Source of the DNA: Brevibacterium sp. p3-SID960
Lineage (GTDB): Bacteria; Actinomycetota; Actinomycetes; Actinomycetales; Brevibacteriaceae
Length of the DNA stretch: 64,000 bases
Reading direction: 5' to 3'
NCBI RefSeq assembly: GCF_025144725.1
Contig: NZ_JALXKS010000006.1
Span: 35,815-99,814 of the forward strand
Shown: piece by piece, positions 42,620 through 54,027 of the stretch
How positions within the stretch are numbered: position 1 is the first letter of the stretch
How the letters are laid out: every line of letters starts with the position of its first letter
The notes under the pieces: model-generated
What the model was told of the DNA's origin: nothing
Seen by the model: the letters and a program-made list of their open reading frames with translations, nothing else
Databases searched by the model: none
Translations under genes and position numbers: made by a program

Positions 42620-43395
42620 TTGTGCTGCTCGTACTCCTTCACGACGGCGTCGGTGTCCCCGTCGGCGAGCAGCTCGCCCTTCTCGATCCAGATGGTGCGG
42701 TTGCAGGTGTCGCGGATCGAGCGCATCGAGTGGGACACGAGGAAGACCGTGCCGGCCTTTTCGCGGATCCCGCGGATCCGGGCCTCGGAGCGCTTCTGGA
42801 AGTCGCGGTCGCCGACGGACAGGGCTTCGTCGACGATGAGGATCTCATGCTCTTTGGCGGTGGCGATGCCGAACTTCAGGCGCGCGGACATACCGGAGGA
42901 GTAGGTGCGCATCGGCATGTCGATGAAGTCGCCGAGACCGGTGAATTCGACGATCTCGTCGTACTTCGACTCGATCTCTGCACGTGTCATGCCCATCGCG
43001 AGCCCGCCGAGGATGATGTTGCGCGAACCGGACAGGTCGCTCATGAGTGCGGCACCGACGCCGAGGAGGTTCGGCCGTGACTTCGCGTAGACGGCTCCCT
43101 TGGTGGGCGGGGTGAGTCCGGTGATGGTGCGCATGAGCGTCGACTTGCCCGAACCGTTGGTGCCGATGATGCCGATCGACTCGTTGGCGTAGGCGGTGAA
43201 GGATACGCCCTTGAGGGCGTGGACGGTGCGCAGCTCACGGCCGCGCTGCAGCAGGCCCTTGGCTGCGCCGGGGGTCAGGCGCTTGCCGGTGGCCAGGGTC
43301 TTGAAGTCGACGTAGAGGTCGTCGACGATGACGACGGGCTGGCCGTCCTCGGGGCGGCTGCCGTCGGAGGCGCGGTGCTCAATCGTCTCGGCCAT
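42616..43395 (-). CDS. Polysaccharide/teichoic-acid ABC exporter ATPase (Wzt/TagH type)
   Basis: A 259-residue ATPase. DDLYVDFKTLATGKRLTPGA near 25 and LQRGRELRTVHALKGVSF are typical of the glycan-export branch. Walker A is IGTNGSGKSTLMR near 75-87, signature YSSGMSARLKFGIATA, Walker B HEILIVDEALSVGD and switch His FLVSHSMRSIRD. No C-terminal glycan-binding domain is present, unlike E. coli O9a Wzt. AGGAG just upstream fixes ATG 43395, within the 3' end of the permease gene (17-nt overlap). It works with that permease. Confidence 0.9.
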   Translation of the reverse strand: MAETIEHRASDGSRPEDGQPVVIVDDLYVDFKTLATGKRLTPGAAKGLLQRGRELRTVHALKGVSFTAYANESIGIIGTNGSGKSTLMRTITGLTPPTKGAVYAKSRPNLLGVGAALMSDLSGSRNIILGGLAMGMTRAEIESKYDEIVEFTGLGDFIDMPMRTYSSGMSARLKFGIATAKEHEILIVDEALSVGDRDFQKRSEARIRGIREKAGTVFLVSHSMRSIRDTCNRTIWIEKGELLADGDTDAVVKEYEQHK

Positions 43396-44227
43396 ATCGC
43401 TCCTCAGCTTTCCAGAAGAAGACGATGCCGATGCACAGAACGACAACGGCCCAGATGGCGTGCTTCCACCAGAAGTCGACGGGGATCTCGTACTCCGGCA
43501 GCAGGATGCCGCGGGCGATGGCGAGCACCTCGTAGAGCGGATGCCAGTCATAGACCGCAGCGGCAGTCGGGTAGTTGTCGAGGACCGTCGCCGGGTCGAA
43601 GAAGACACCGGAGGTGTAGAAGATCATGCGGGAGATGTAGGGCACGAGCTGGCTGAGGTCGCGCAGGTGGACGGTCAGGCGGGCGAAGATGAGGGCCACG
43701 CCCTGGTTGAAGACCCAGAAGATGAGCACGAGGGGGATGAGCAGGAACCAGCTGAACTCCGGCCTGGCACCCCACAGCATTGTCAGGATGATCATGAGTG
43801 CCAGGGTCGGCACGAAGTTGAGCAGGTTCTGCAGCACGGTCGAGACCGGCAGGACGAGGCGCGGGAACGGCAGGGACTGCACGAGAGCTGAGTTGGAGAT
43901 GATCGACTTGGCGCCGCCGTTCATCGAAGAGTTGAAGAACTCCAGCAGGAAGACGCCGATGATGAGGTAGGGGACGAATCCCTCTGGCCGCATGGACCCG
44001 AGCACGAGGCCGAAGACGAGGCCGTAGATGAGCGCGGAGAAGATCGGCCGCAGCAGCACCCACAGCATTCCCAGGCGGTTGCGCTCGTTCTCGCTTTGGA
44101 TGCGGAACTTCGCGAGGCTGAAGATGAAGTCGCGCCGCCGCCACACCTCTTTCAGGTAGTGGGTCAGCGGCGGGCGGGCACCAACTCTGTCGAGTGAGTA
44201 CTTCGCCGCCATCTCAGGCATGCTCAT
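43379..44227 (-). CDS. Polysaccharide/teichoic-acid ABC exporter permease (Wzm/TagG type)
   Basis: A 282-residue ABC-2 permease with six helices. A cytosolic lead, LTHYLKEVWRRRDFIFSLAK, FRIQSENERNRLGMLWVLLR (the classic amphipathic entry helix), then VPYLIIGVFLLEFFNSSMNG and the ISRMIFYTSGVFFDPATVLD and WHPLYEVLAIARGILL blocks are shared by TagG/Wzm exporters. It flips undecaprenyl-linked glycan across the membrane with the downstream ATPase. First gene of the operon, from a TACAAT promoter 50 nt upstream. Confidence 0.9.
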   Translation of the reverse strand: MSMPEMAAKYSLDRVGARPPLTHYLKEVWRRRDFIFSLAKFRIQSENERNRLGMLWVLLRPIFSALIYGLVFGLVLGSMRPEGFVPYLIIGVFLLEFFNSSMNGGAKSIISNSALVQSLPFPRLVLPVSTVLQNLLNFVPTLALMIILTMLWGARPEFSWFLLIPLVLIFWVFNQGVALIFARLTVHLRDLSQLVPYISRMIFYTSGVFFDPATVLDNYPTAAAVYDWHPLYEVLAIARGILLPEYEIPVDFWWKHAIWAVVVLCIGIVFFWKAEERYGRDD

Positions 44228-44277
44228 GGTGCGCAGAACGCCCTTCGTCGGTTACAGGATCAGTGCGGAACAGACAC

Positions 44278-44283
44278 ATTGTA
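44278..44283 (-). promoter_or_regulatory. -10 box of the glycan export operon
   Basis: TACAAT on the minus strand, 50 nt before ATG 44227. No strong -35 is seen. Confidence 0.5.
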
Positions 44284-44320
44284 ATCAGCCCCGCTCATAG
44301 CAGTGTACGAGGGCAGGCGA

Positions 44321-45516
44321 CTAGCTGCGCAGTCGGCGCACCCAGGCGCGCAGATCAAGGACTCCGCCGGCCGCGTCCGAGGTCGTGGGCCGGCTGGCGG
44401 GCGGCAGGGCCAGAATCTTCCGGGCCGCGTTGTGGGCTGGCGGCTGATTGAGTGTTTCGGCCCCGCACAGCACCCCGTCGATGAAGTGCAGCACCTGGAA
44501 GCGCCCGGACTGCTCGTCTCCGCTGACGATCGGGGTGTCGGTGCCGGTGACGCGGCCGGCGGTGAAGACCCGTTCAGGGCCCTGAAAGCTCCAGTGCCAC
44601 GGCACATCGATCCAGGCGGTTTCTGCTGCGGTTTCTGCGGTGGCGAGCTGCGCGCCGAGCCATGCGCCTTGGGAGGCGGCTGCGGCTTCGGATTCCTGGG
44701 CACCCCAGGCTGCCATCGGACCGGTGGCGGGGTGGGCAAGATCACCGATCGCCCAGACGTTCGGGACGGTGGTGCCGCCGGCGCACACGTGCAGGCCGGC
44801 GTCGACGCGGAGCCGGCCGGCGCCGTCGCGGTCCCAGTCGGCGGGCAGCTCGGGCAGCACGGGGGCGGCGCCGATGGCGGCGATCCACAGTGCGTGGGCG
44901 GCGTAGTCGCTCGGGTCGGCATCGAGGACGAACCGCACGCCGGCGGCGGCGTGGCGGTCCATGAGCGCTCGGCTGATCGCCGGATGGTGGGCTGCGGCCA
45001 GCGGCTGGTCCCCGCGCAGGTAGACGGTGACCTGGTGTCCGGCGTCGGCGGCGCTGCGGGCGGCTTCGAGGGCGAGGTAGCCGGAGCCGAGGATGCCGAT
45101 GTCGGTGTTCGTCTTGGCTGCTCGCCGGATCGCTGCGGCGTCGGCGGCGGTGCGGATGGTGTGGACGGGTCCGCCGGGCAGTGGGGTCTGGGGCCGGCGT
45201 GCGCGCAGGCCGGTGGCGATGACGATGCGGCTGGCGTCGATCCGGCGGTGCTGCTGCTCGCTGCCGCCGGCGAGGGTGATGTGCCCGGGCGCGATGTGCG
45301 TCGCACCAGTGCTCATGAGGGTGGCTTCGGGGGTGGGCAGCGGGGTGTGGCTGAGCTCGCGGGCGAAGAGGGTCTTCGACAGCGGCGGCAGTTCGCAGCG
45401 CTCGGGCCGCGGGTCGATGAGGATGAGGTCGGCGGTGCCGCCGGAGTCCCGGTAGCTGCGGGTGCATTCGGTGCCGGCGAGGCCGGCGCCGATGATGGCG
45501 ATGGTGTCCATAGGGC

Positions 45517-45520
<4 letters not shown>
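44321..45520 (-). CDS. FAD-dependent pyridine nucleotide reductase (ferredoxin/rubredoxin reductase-like)
   Basis: A 399-residue flavoprotein with two nucleotide folds: the FAD motif MDTIAIIGAGLAGTECTRSY at the N-terminus, RIVIATGLRARRP near 95, and the NAD(P) motif DIGILGSGYLALEAARSAAD near 138-157; VPNVWAIGDLAHPATGPM carries the second FAD contact near 262. It resembles ferredoxin reductases of oxygenase systems (ELPPLSKTLFARE). No ferredoxin or oxygenase gene is near. The ATG at 45520 overlaps the gltD stop (ATGA), so it is expressed with glutamate synthase; a role as electron donor to that system is speculation. Confidence 0.85.
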
Positions 45521-46930
<1,410 letters not shown>

Positions 46931-46938
<8 letters not shown>

Positions 46939-49900
46939 GCTGTGCCTCCAGGATCTGCTGCCAGGCGGTGTCGCCGTCGGGGTCGAGGCCGTGGCTGCGG
47001 CAGTTGTGCCGGATGGTCTCGACCGTGCGGTACTGCCGTGGGGTGACGGTGGTGAAACGGGCGAGGGTGTCGTGGCCGCGGGCCATGCGGGCGAGCAGTT
47101 CGGCGGCCAGCGGTGAGCCGGTCAGGTGGACGTGGTCTCTGAGCAATGCGGTGACGGTGGCGGCGTCGTCGCGGCTGAGCCGGCCGATGCTGAGGGAGTC
47201 GGCGCTGCGTTCGGCGGTGTTGAGCTTGTCTGCGGTGAAGTCGAGCAGGTAGGCGGTGCCGCCGCACATGCCGGCGGCGAAGTTCCGGCCGACGGGCCCG
47301 AGGATGAGGGCGGTCCCGCCGGTCATGTACTCCAGGCCGTGGTCGCCGATGCCTTCGACGACGGCGGTGGCCCCGGAGTTGCGGACGAGGAACCGTTCGC
47401 CGACCTGGCCGCTGATGTGGAGCCGGCCGCTGGTGGCACCGTAGCCGATGACGTTTCCGGCGATGACGTTGTCCTCCGGCCGGCCGGCAGTGCTGGCTGC
47501 CGGCTGCAGGGAGATGATGCCGCCGGAGAGTCCTTTGCCGACGTAGTCGTTGGCCTCACCGTGCATCCGCAGGGTGATGCCTGCGGGCAGGAAAGCGCCG
47601 AGGGACTGTCCGGCGGTGCCGGTGAGGCTGACATCGATGGTGTGGTCGGGCAGTGTGTCGGTGAGGAAGGTGCGGGTGACGGTGTGGCCGAGGAGTGTTC
47701 CGACGGAGCGGTCGACGTTGGTGATGCGGGCATGCAGGGTGACCGGCTGCCGGGAGGTCAGGGCCGCCTCGGCGCCGGTGATGAGCTGGGTGTCGATGCG
47801 GGCTGTGGGCACCTGCGGGCCGGTGCGGGTGCAGTGCCGTTCGCTGCCGGGAACGGCGGCGGTGAGGATGTCGCTGACGTTGAGGCCGGCGGCCTTCCAC
47901 TGCTGTTCGGCGGTGCGGGTGTCGAGCCGGTCGACGCGTCCGATGGCCTCGTCGAGGCTGCGGAAGCCGAGGGCGGCGAGGTGCTCGCGGACTTCTGCGG
48001 CGAGGAACTGGAAGAACCGCACGACGTGTTCGACCTGGCCGGTGTAGCGGGAGCGCAGCTCCGGGTTCTGGGTGGCGATGCCGACCGGGCAGGTGTCCTT
48101 GTGGCAGACGCGCATCATGATGCAGCCGGTGACGACGAGCGGGGCGGTGGCGAAGCCGAACTCCTCGGCTCCGAGCAGGGCGGCGATGATGACGTCGCGG
48201 CCGGTTTTGAGCTGCCCGTCGACTTGGACGGCGACGCGGCCGCGCAGCCCGTTGAGGGCGAGGGTCTGCTGGGTTTCGGCCAGGCCGAGCTCCCATGGGG
48301 TGCCGGCATGTTTGAGGGAGTTGAGCGGGCTGGCGCCGGTGCCGCCGTCGTGGCCAGAGATGAGGATGACGTCAGCGCCTGCTTTGGCGACTCCGGCGGC
48401 GACGGTGCCGACACCGCTGGAGGAGACGAGTTTGACGTGGATGCGTGCCTGCGGGTTGGCGAGTTTGAGGTCGTGGATGAGCTGGGCGAGGTCTTCGATG
48501 GAGTAGATGTCGTGGTGCGGCGGCGGGGAGATGAGGCCGACGCCCGGGGTGGAGTGGCGGGTGGCGGCGATCCACGGATAGACCTTGCCCGGGGGCAGCT
48601 GGCCGCCTTCGCCGGGTTTGGCGCCTTGGGCCATTTTGATCTGGATGTCGTCAGCGCAGGTGAGGTAGAGGCTGGTGACGCCGAAGCGGCCGCTGGCGAC
48701 CTGTTTGACGGCGGAACGGCGCAGCGGGTCGAGGAGGCGGTCGGTGTCCTCGCCGCCTTCGCCGGTGTTGGATCTGCCGCCGAGGCGGTTCATCGCGATG
48801 GCGAGGGTTTCGTGGGCTTCCTGAGAGATGGAGCCGTAGCTCATCGCGCCGGTGGCGAAGCGGCGGATGATCGCGCTGGCCGGTTCGACGTCGCAAAGGG
48901 GGATGGGCCCGTCGGGGCCGGGTTTCAGGTCGAAGAGTCCGCGCAGGGTCTGCAGGCCGGTGGCCTGTTCGTCGACGCGGTGCGTGTAGCGGCGGAAGTG
49001 GGTTTCGTCGCCGGTGCGGGTGGCGTGCTGGAGGGTGAAGATCGTCTCCGGGTCGAACAGGTGGGGTGGGCCTTCGCGCCGGAACTGGTATTCGCCGCCG
49101 GTCGGCAGCGGCCGGTGTGCCTGGGGTGGGTGGTCAGCGGGGTAGGCGGCCTGGTGGCGGGCTTCGACTTCGGCAGCGATGCCGTCGATGCCGATGCCTT
49201 CGAGCCGGGCGGTGGTGCCGGAGAAGTACTTGTCGACGAAGGATCGTCTGAGTCCGGCGGCTTCGAAGGTCTGGGCGCCGCAGTAGGACTGGATGGTGGA
49301 GATGCCCATCTTCGACATGATCTTCAGCAGGCCCCGGCCGAGGGCGCGGAGGATGTTGCGCACCGCGGTCGGTTCGTCGACGCCGGTGATGCGGCCGGAG
49401 CGGACCATCGCCTCGGCGGTCTCCATCGCCAGGTACGGGTTGACGGCGGAGGCGCCGAATCCCATGAGCACGGCGACGTGGTGGACTTCGCGGACGTCGC
49501 CGGCTTCGGCGATGAGGCTCACGGAGGTGCGCTGTCGTTCGCGGATGAGGTGGTGGTGGACGGCCGAGATCATGAGCAGGGATGGGATCGGGGCGAGTTC
49601 GGCGGTGGAGTCGCGGTCGGAGAGGATGAGGAACCGGGCACCGGCGGCGACGGCTGCGCTGGCTTCGGTGCACAGCTGCTCGAGCCGCTTGGCGAGGTGG
49701 GTGCCGCGGCCGCCGGGGGTGTAGAGGCCGCTGAGCACGACGGTGGCGGGGTGGCCGTCGCCGCCGCGGGTGTCGGGCAGGCGCAGGAGCTTGGCGAGTT
49801 CGTCGTTGTTGATGACGGGGTGGGGCAGCAGCACCTGGTGGGCGTTGGCGGGGCCGTCGTCGAGGAGGTTGCCTTCTCCCCCGGCTCCCATCGACAGGCT

Positions 49901-51568
49901 CGTGACGAGGTGTTCGCGGATGGCGTCGAGGGGCGGGTTCGTCACCTGCGCGAAGTTCTGGCTGAAGTAGTCGAACAGCAGCCGCGGGCGTTCGGCGTAG
50001 GCGGCGATCGGGGTGTCGGTGCCCATCGCGCCGATCGGTTCGCTGGCGGTTTCGGCCATCGGGCCGATGAGGACGCGCAGCTCCTCTTCGGTGTAGCCGA
50101 AGGTGCGCTGCCGGCGGGCGACGGAGGCCTGCGGGTGGATGATGTGCTCGCGGTCGGGGAGGTCTTCGAGCCGGACGGTGTGGGCGGCGAGCCAGTCGGC
50201 GTAGGGGTGGCCGGCGGCGAGTTCGGCTTTGATCTCGGTGTCGGAGACGATGCGTTCGGCGACGGTGTCGACGAGGAACATGCGCCCGGGGGCGAGCCGG
50301 CCGCGTTCGATGACGGTGGAGGGGTCGATGTCGATGACGCCGGTTTCGCTGGCGAGGACAACGAGGTCGTCGGTGACGGTGTAGCGGGCAGGGCGCAGGC
50401 CGTTGCGGTCGAGCACGGCTCCGGCGCAGCGGCCGTCGGTGAAGGCGACGCAGGCCGGGCCGTCCCACGGCTCCATGATGTGGGAGTGGTACTCGTAGAA
50501 GGCACGCCGCTGCGGGCTCATGTGGGGGTCGTTCTGCCAGGCTTCGGGGATCATCATCATGACCGCGTGGGGCAGGGACCGGCCGGCCATGACGAGGAGT
50601 TCGAGGACTTCGTCGAAGGAGGCGGAGTCGCTGGAGGCGTCGGTGACGATCGGGCAGAGGCGGGAGACGTCGCGGGTGGAGCCGTCGGACCACGGTGAGG
50701 CGAGCCGGTCGGAGGCCAGCCGGGATTCGCGGGCGCGCATCCAGTTGCGGTTGCCACGCACGGTGTTGATCTCGCCGTTGTGGGCGATCATGCGGAACGG
50801 CTGAGCCAGGGACCATGACGGGAAGGTGTTCGTCGAGAACCGCGAGTGCACGAGTGCGATGCGGGAGGTGAAGCGCTCGTCCTGCAGGTCGGGGTAGAAC
50901 GGCGCGAGCTGGGCGGTGGTGAGCATGCCCTTGTAGGTGAGGGTGCGTGATGAGAGCGATGGGAAGTAGATGCCGGCGTGTTCGCAGCGCTTGCGCACGG
51001 CGAAGGCGCGGCGTTCGATCTCGGTCTCGTCGAAGCTGCCGGTGGACTCGAGCGCAGTCGGCAGTTCGGGGCTTAGGGCGAGGATCACCTGTTCGAAACG
51101 CGGCATGACCTCGCGGGCGGACGCGCCTGCGGCCTCGGCGTCGACCGGGAGCACGCGCCAACCGAGCACGGTCATGCCCTCCTCAGCTGCCACCTCGGCG
51201 ACGGTGCGGCGGCCGGCTTCCGGGTCCTGCGGGTCGAGGAATGCGGTGCCGGTCACGTAGCTGCCGGCCGGCGGCAGCGGTATGTCGATGACGCAGCGGA
51301 GGAAGGCGTCGGGGATCTGCACAGTGATGCCGGCGCCGTCACCGGAGCCGGAGTCGCCGCCGACGGCTCCGCGGTGTTCCATGTTCCGGAGCGCGTCGAG
51401 CGCCTGTTCGACGATGGTGTGATCGGCTGCGCCGCGGTAGCGCACGAGCATCGCCAGACCGCAGGCGTCGTGTTCCGCGGCGGGATCGTAGAGGCCTTGG
51501 GCAGGCGGGACCGCACTGTATTGCGTGTGTGCAGTCATAGGGCGTGGCGTCTGTGAGCCGTGCTGCAT
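46931..51568 (-). CDS. gltB: Glutamate synthase large subunit
   Basis: GltB makes two glutamates from 2-oxoglutarate and glutamine. The 1545-residue product is full length. Cys36 (AAEHDACGLAMLVRY) is the predicted amidotransferase nucleophile after removal of a 35-residue propeptide. The FMN domain contains MAQGAKPGEGGQLPPGKVYP, LISGHDGGTGASPLNSLKHA and the 3Fe-4S Cys cluster CIMMRVCHKDTCPVGIATQ. The C-terminal beta-helix includes EANDYVGKGLSGGIISLQP. AGGAGG 6 nt upstream fixes ATG 51568; the open frame further upstream (to 51763) has no ribosome site and non-conserved sequence. Confidence 0.96.
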
Positions 51569-51902
51569 GCGAGCCTCCTGTCCTCGGGCGTTGCTGTCGT
51601 GAACACCAGGAGGGCGTGCTGACGCGACTGCCTCGACATGGGACGCCACCAGCAGCTCGGAGGATGCACGGTGTGACTCTCTGTGCGAGACGTCTGCGCT
51701 GGCGCCTCCTAAGCGGGGGTTCAGACTAGCGGCAGGTCGGATCTGTCCCGTGATCCGTTTCACATTCTGGTCATCGGTGCGGGCGACCAGGGGGACGGCA
51801 GATGGCGCTTATGCGGCGGGCCGTACGCTATTCAGTTATCAAAGAGCGATCTGACACTGCCGTGCGGCAGGCAGAGGTTCGGGGGCATTGATCGGATCGG
51901 AG
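51569..51902. other. gltB leader and spacer
   Basis: There is no gene in these 334 nt. On the gltB strand, TAGTCT at 51724-51729 is a possible -10, giving a leader of about 150 nt. The right part up to the DUF222-HNH stop shows nothing I recognise; CCGTGCGGCAGG near 51860 is only a weak hairpin. Confidence 0.35.
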
Positions 51903-53483
51903 TCACGGAGCGGGCTGTGCGGTAGAGACGGCGAGCAGCTGCTGGGCGTGGCGCTGCCCGATCGGCGCTGATGGCGGATGTGACGGCAGGGTGGTGCCTC
52001 CGGGCAGGGTCCAGGTCAGCATTCCGGTGTCAGGATTGCGTGAGACGCGGAGTCTGCCTTCGGTTTTCATCTGATGGTGTTCCCGGCAAAGCGGGTGGAG
52101 GTTCGTCATCGCTGTCGGCCCTCCCCCGCCGGGGTCTTCGTGCTTGAACGGCTCGATGTGGTCGAGTTCGGCTTTGACCGCAGAGCGGTCACAGCCGGGA
52201 AGTGTGCAGAACTGCCATTTCTCGACGAGCGCGATGCGCATGCGTTCGGGAATCGTGTAGCTTTCGGCCGCGTGGTCGAGGACGGTGCCGCTTGCCGGGT
52301 CTGTCAGCAGTCGGTAGACGGTGGAGTGACCGGAGCCGACGAGGTGTCGGGCGAGATCGGGAGCGATCGGGCTGCCGTCGACCGTGCCGGGAACGCTGGT
52401 GCCCTCACGCTCATCGAGGAGGGTGAGTGCGGGCACCGTGATGGTGACCCGGGCCTGGCGTTTGAGCCATTCGCCGTCGACGGGGCATTCGATACCCACG
52501 TTGTCGAAGAGTTCACTGATGCGCTCGACCGTAGCCTCCATGTCGACGCGTGCAGGGTTTGCCGCTTCCACGGTGGCGGCATCGAGGTCTTCGGCACTGA
52601 CGGTGCCGATGGTGCCGGCGGGACGCGACCCGACAAGGAAGTCGAACATCAGCTCATTCAGGGTGCGGTCGTCGCTGATGGCCCGGCCTTCTGGTATGCC
52701 GAAGGCCGAGGTCAGACTCCGGATGGCACTGCGGGCCATGCCGGCCAGTCGGGCGCCGAGGAGCGCGATGTCGTGGGCGGGGCCGCGGGCGATGAGCGTA
52801 CCCTGCCCGTGTGCCTCGAAGTAGGTTTCGACGGTGCGCCGGTCCCGGATCTCACGAGTGCGCTGCTCCCGGGTGGTGATGGCGGCGATGAGCTGGCTGA
52901 CCGCGCGCTTGAATGCGGTCATGTCGGAGACGCGGATGCGGATGAGCCCGGCATCGAATTCTGCCAGCTGCTGCGATTCGAGGGACCGGGACCGTTCCGC
53001 GGCGTAGAGGTAACGGTCGAAGCCGACAAGCCCAACGCGCGCTTGGGCGGTGAAGGCCGGCAGTCCGATCAGACCGCACGCTGCCGTATGGATGCGCAGG
53101 CGGGCCTGCCGGACGGTGGTGTCGAGAGCGTCAGCCAGGTGCATAAGCGAGGTGGCCGAGAGTCGTTCGAGAAGCCAAACACAGGCCTGGTGCCGCCGTT
53201 CAGCCTCGTTGCGGAGGTCTGTGACGTCACGGTCGGCGAGCCCGAGCGCGCGCGGATCGGCGGCAAGCCAGCGAATTGCGGCGATCTGCTCGGCGAAGTC
53301 TTCGCGCGCATCAGCCGAGGTGCGGGCGAGGAAGGCGTCGAAGAGATGTCCGAGCTCCGTCATACGCTGGGAGTCGACGGCGCGCGCAACGGAGGTGAGG
53401 CGGTAGAGGCAGTCACTGAAGTCCGCGACACCGAGCAGGGCATCGTCACCCTCTCGGGCCATCGGCTGCTGCGTTACGGACAT
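51903..53483 (-). CDS. DUF222 / HNH endonuclease (13E12-type repeat family)
   Basis: A 526-residue member of the actinobacterial DUF222-HNH family. The N-terminal DUF222 region spans about 400 residues (ADFSDCLYRLTSVARAVDSQ, LSATSLMHLADALDTTVRQA, GLIRIRVSDMTAFKRAVSQL). The C-terminal HNH domain has FCTLPGCDRSAVKAELDHIE (Cys pair, then the D-H of HNH), then MTNLHPLCREHHQMKT (Asn and His-His). These are probable nucleases; they occur in many copies and can be DNA-damage inducible in mycobacteria. ATG 53483 is preferred because AGGTGA lies 6 nt upstream; GTG 53504 is the alternative. A near-consensus promoter and an SOS-like inverted repeat lie upstream. Confidence 0.9.
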   Translation of the reverse strand: MSVTQQPMAREGDDALLGVADFSDCLYRLTSVARAVDSQRMTELGHLFDAFLARTSADAREDFAEQIAAIRWLAADPRALGLADRDVTDLRNEAERRHQACVWLLERLSATSLMHLADALDTTVRQARLRIHTAACGLIGLPAFTAQARVGLVGFDRYLYAAERSRSLESQQLAEFDAGLIRIRVSDMTAFKRAVSQLIAAITTREQRTREIRDRRTVETYFEAHGQGTLIARGPAHDIALLGARLAGMARSAIRSLTSAFGIPEGRAISDDRTLNELMFDFLVGSRPAGTIGTVSAEDLDAATVEAANPARVDMEATVERISELFDNVGIECPVDGEWLKRQARVTITVPALTLLDEREGTSVPGTVDGSPIAPDLARHLVGSGHSTVYRLLTDPASGTVLDHAAESYTIPERMRIALVEKWQFCTLPGCDRSAVKAELDHIEPFKHEDPGGGGPTAMTNLHPLCREHHQMKTEGRLRVSRNPDTGMLTWTLPGGTTLPSHPPSAPIGQRHAQQLLAVSTAQPAP

Positions 53484-53529
53484 CTTCGTCACCTCATCTC
53501 GCACATCAACTGCGCGCTCTGTACGTTCA

Positions 53530-53557
53530 ATTATACATCAGTACGAATCCATTTCAC
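53530..53557 (-). promoter_or_regulatory. Promoter of the DUF222-HNH gene
   Basis: -35 GTGAAA (53552-53557), 16-nt spacer, -10 TATAAT (53530-53535, perfect consensus) on the minus strand. It is by far the most AT-rich and consensus-like promoter in the window. Confidence 0.6.
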
Positions 53558-53587
53558 ATCAGATTCGATTACTCTCAGGCAACTCAC

Positions 53588-53611
53588 ATATTCGAACGCA
53601 CAGTCGAATAT
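53588..53611. promoter_or_regulatory. Perfect inverted repeat, SOS (LexA) box-like
   Basis: ATATTCGA (53588-53595) and TCGAATAT (53604-53611) form an 8-bp perfect inverted repeat with an 8-nt spacer. Read as an actinobacterial SOS box (TCGAAC-N4-GTTCGA), 53592-53607 gives TCGAAC-GCAC-AGTCGA: the left half is perfect and the right half has two mismatches. It lies 30 nt upstream of the -35 of the DUF222-HNH gene. Confidence 0.45.
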
Positions 53612-53632
53612 CGGCGGAGGGGCGCTGTTCGA

Positions 53633-53653
53633 GGGAGCGGAACCACCGCTCCC
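53633..53653. terminator. Perfect hairpin in the non-coding stretch
   Basis: GGGAGCGG (53633-53640) pairs with CCGCTCCC (53646-53653) across AACCA. It is a possible terminator relic; no gene reading toward it is evident. Confidence 0.35.
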
Positions 53654-53719
53654 GGACACGGCAGACTCCCCTCCGCCGTGGCAGCCGCTGCCTCCCGAGG
53701 CAGAGATCCCGGCAACGGA

Positions 53720-53803
53720 AACCACGACTTGAGGAATGGAGACTACGACCTCGGCAGCGGGGACCACGACCTCGGCAGCGGCAACCACGACCTCGGCGAC
53801 GGG
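53720..53803. repeat. 21-bp tandem repeat, four copies
   Basis: Units start at 53720, 53741, 53762 and 53783, each near (A/G)ACCACGACCTCGGCAGCGGG. The second and third are almost identical; the outer ones have drifted. The period is a multiple of three, so all frames stay open and give repetitive shadow proteins, but there is no ribosome site or conserved flank. The rest of 53612-54027 shows no gene I can support; 53930-54010 is rich in CCAGCC-type repeats. Confidence 0.75.
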
Positions 53804-54027
53804 GACCCGGGCCACGCGATGGGCGACTGCAACGGGGCCATACGCGGAAGCGAAGGAGGCGCACGGAAGCGCGCACAACCAGCGGGAGGGTGCGGTTATC
53901 CGCGCCCTCCCTGAGCTATCCACGGCGGGCCTTACGACGGCCGGCCAGCCCTGCCCCAGCCAGCCTCAACGCCAGCCAGCCTCGCCCCAGCCGGCCGCAC
54001 GCACCCGCGCTCGACGCGCACCCTCCC

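Noticed and set aside
47126..50698. A 1190-codon open frame opposite gltB
   Set aside because: It is antisense to a full, well conserved gltB and has no family features.
53678..53914. A small plus-strand frame reading LGSGDHDLGSGNHDLGDGD, like RTX calcium repeats
   Set aside because: The period is seven residues, not nine, there is no ribosome site or flank conservation, and it is explained by the 21-bp tandem repeat.
53531..53923. A 130-codon minus-strand frame with VVVAAAEVVVPAAEVVV
   Set aside because: It covers the DUF222-HNH promoter and the tandem repeat; the repeated Val/Ala string is the third reading of the minisatellite.
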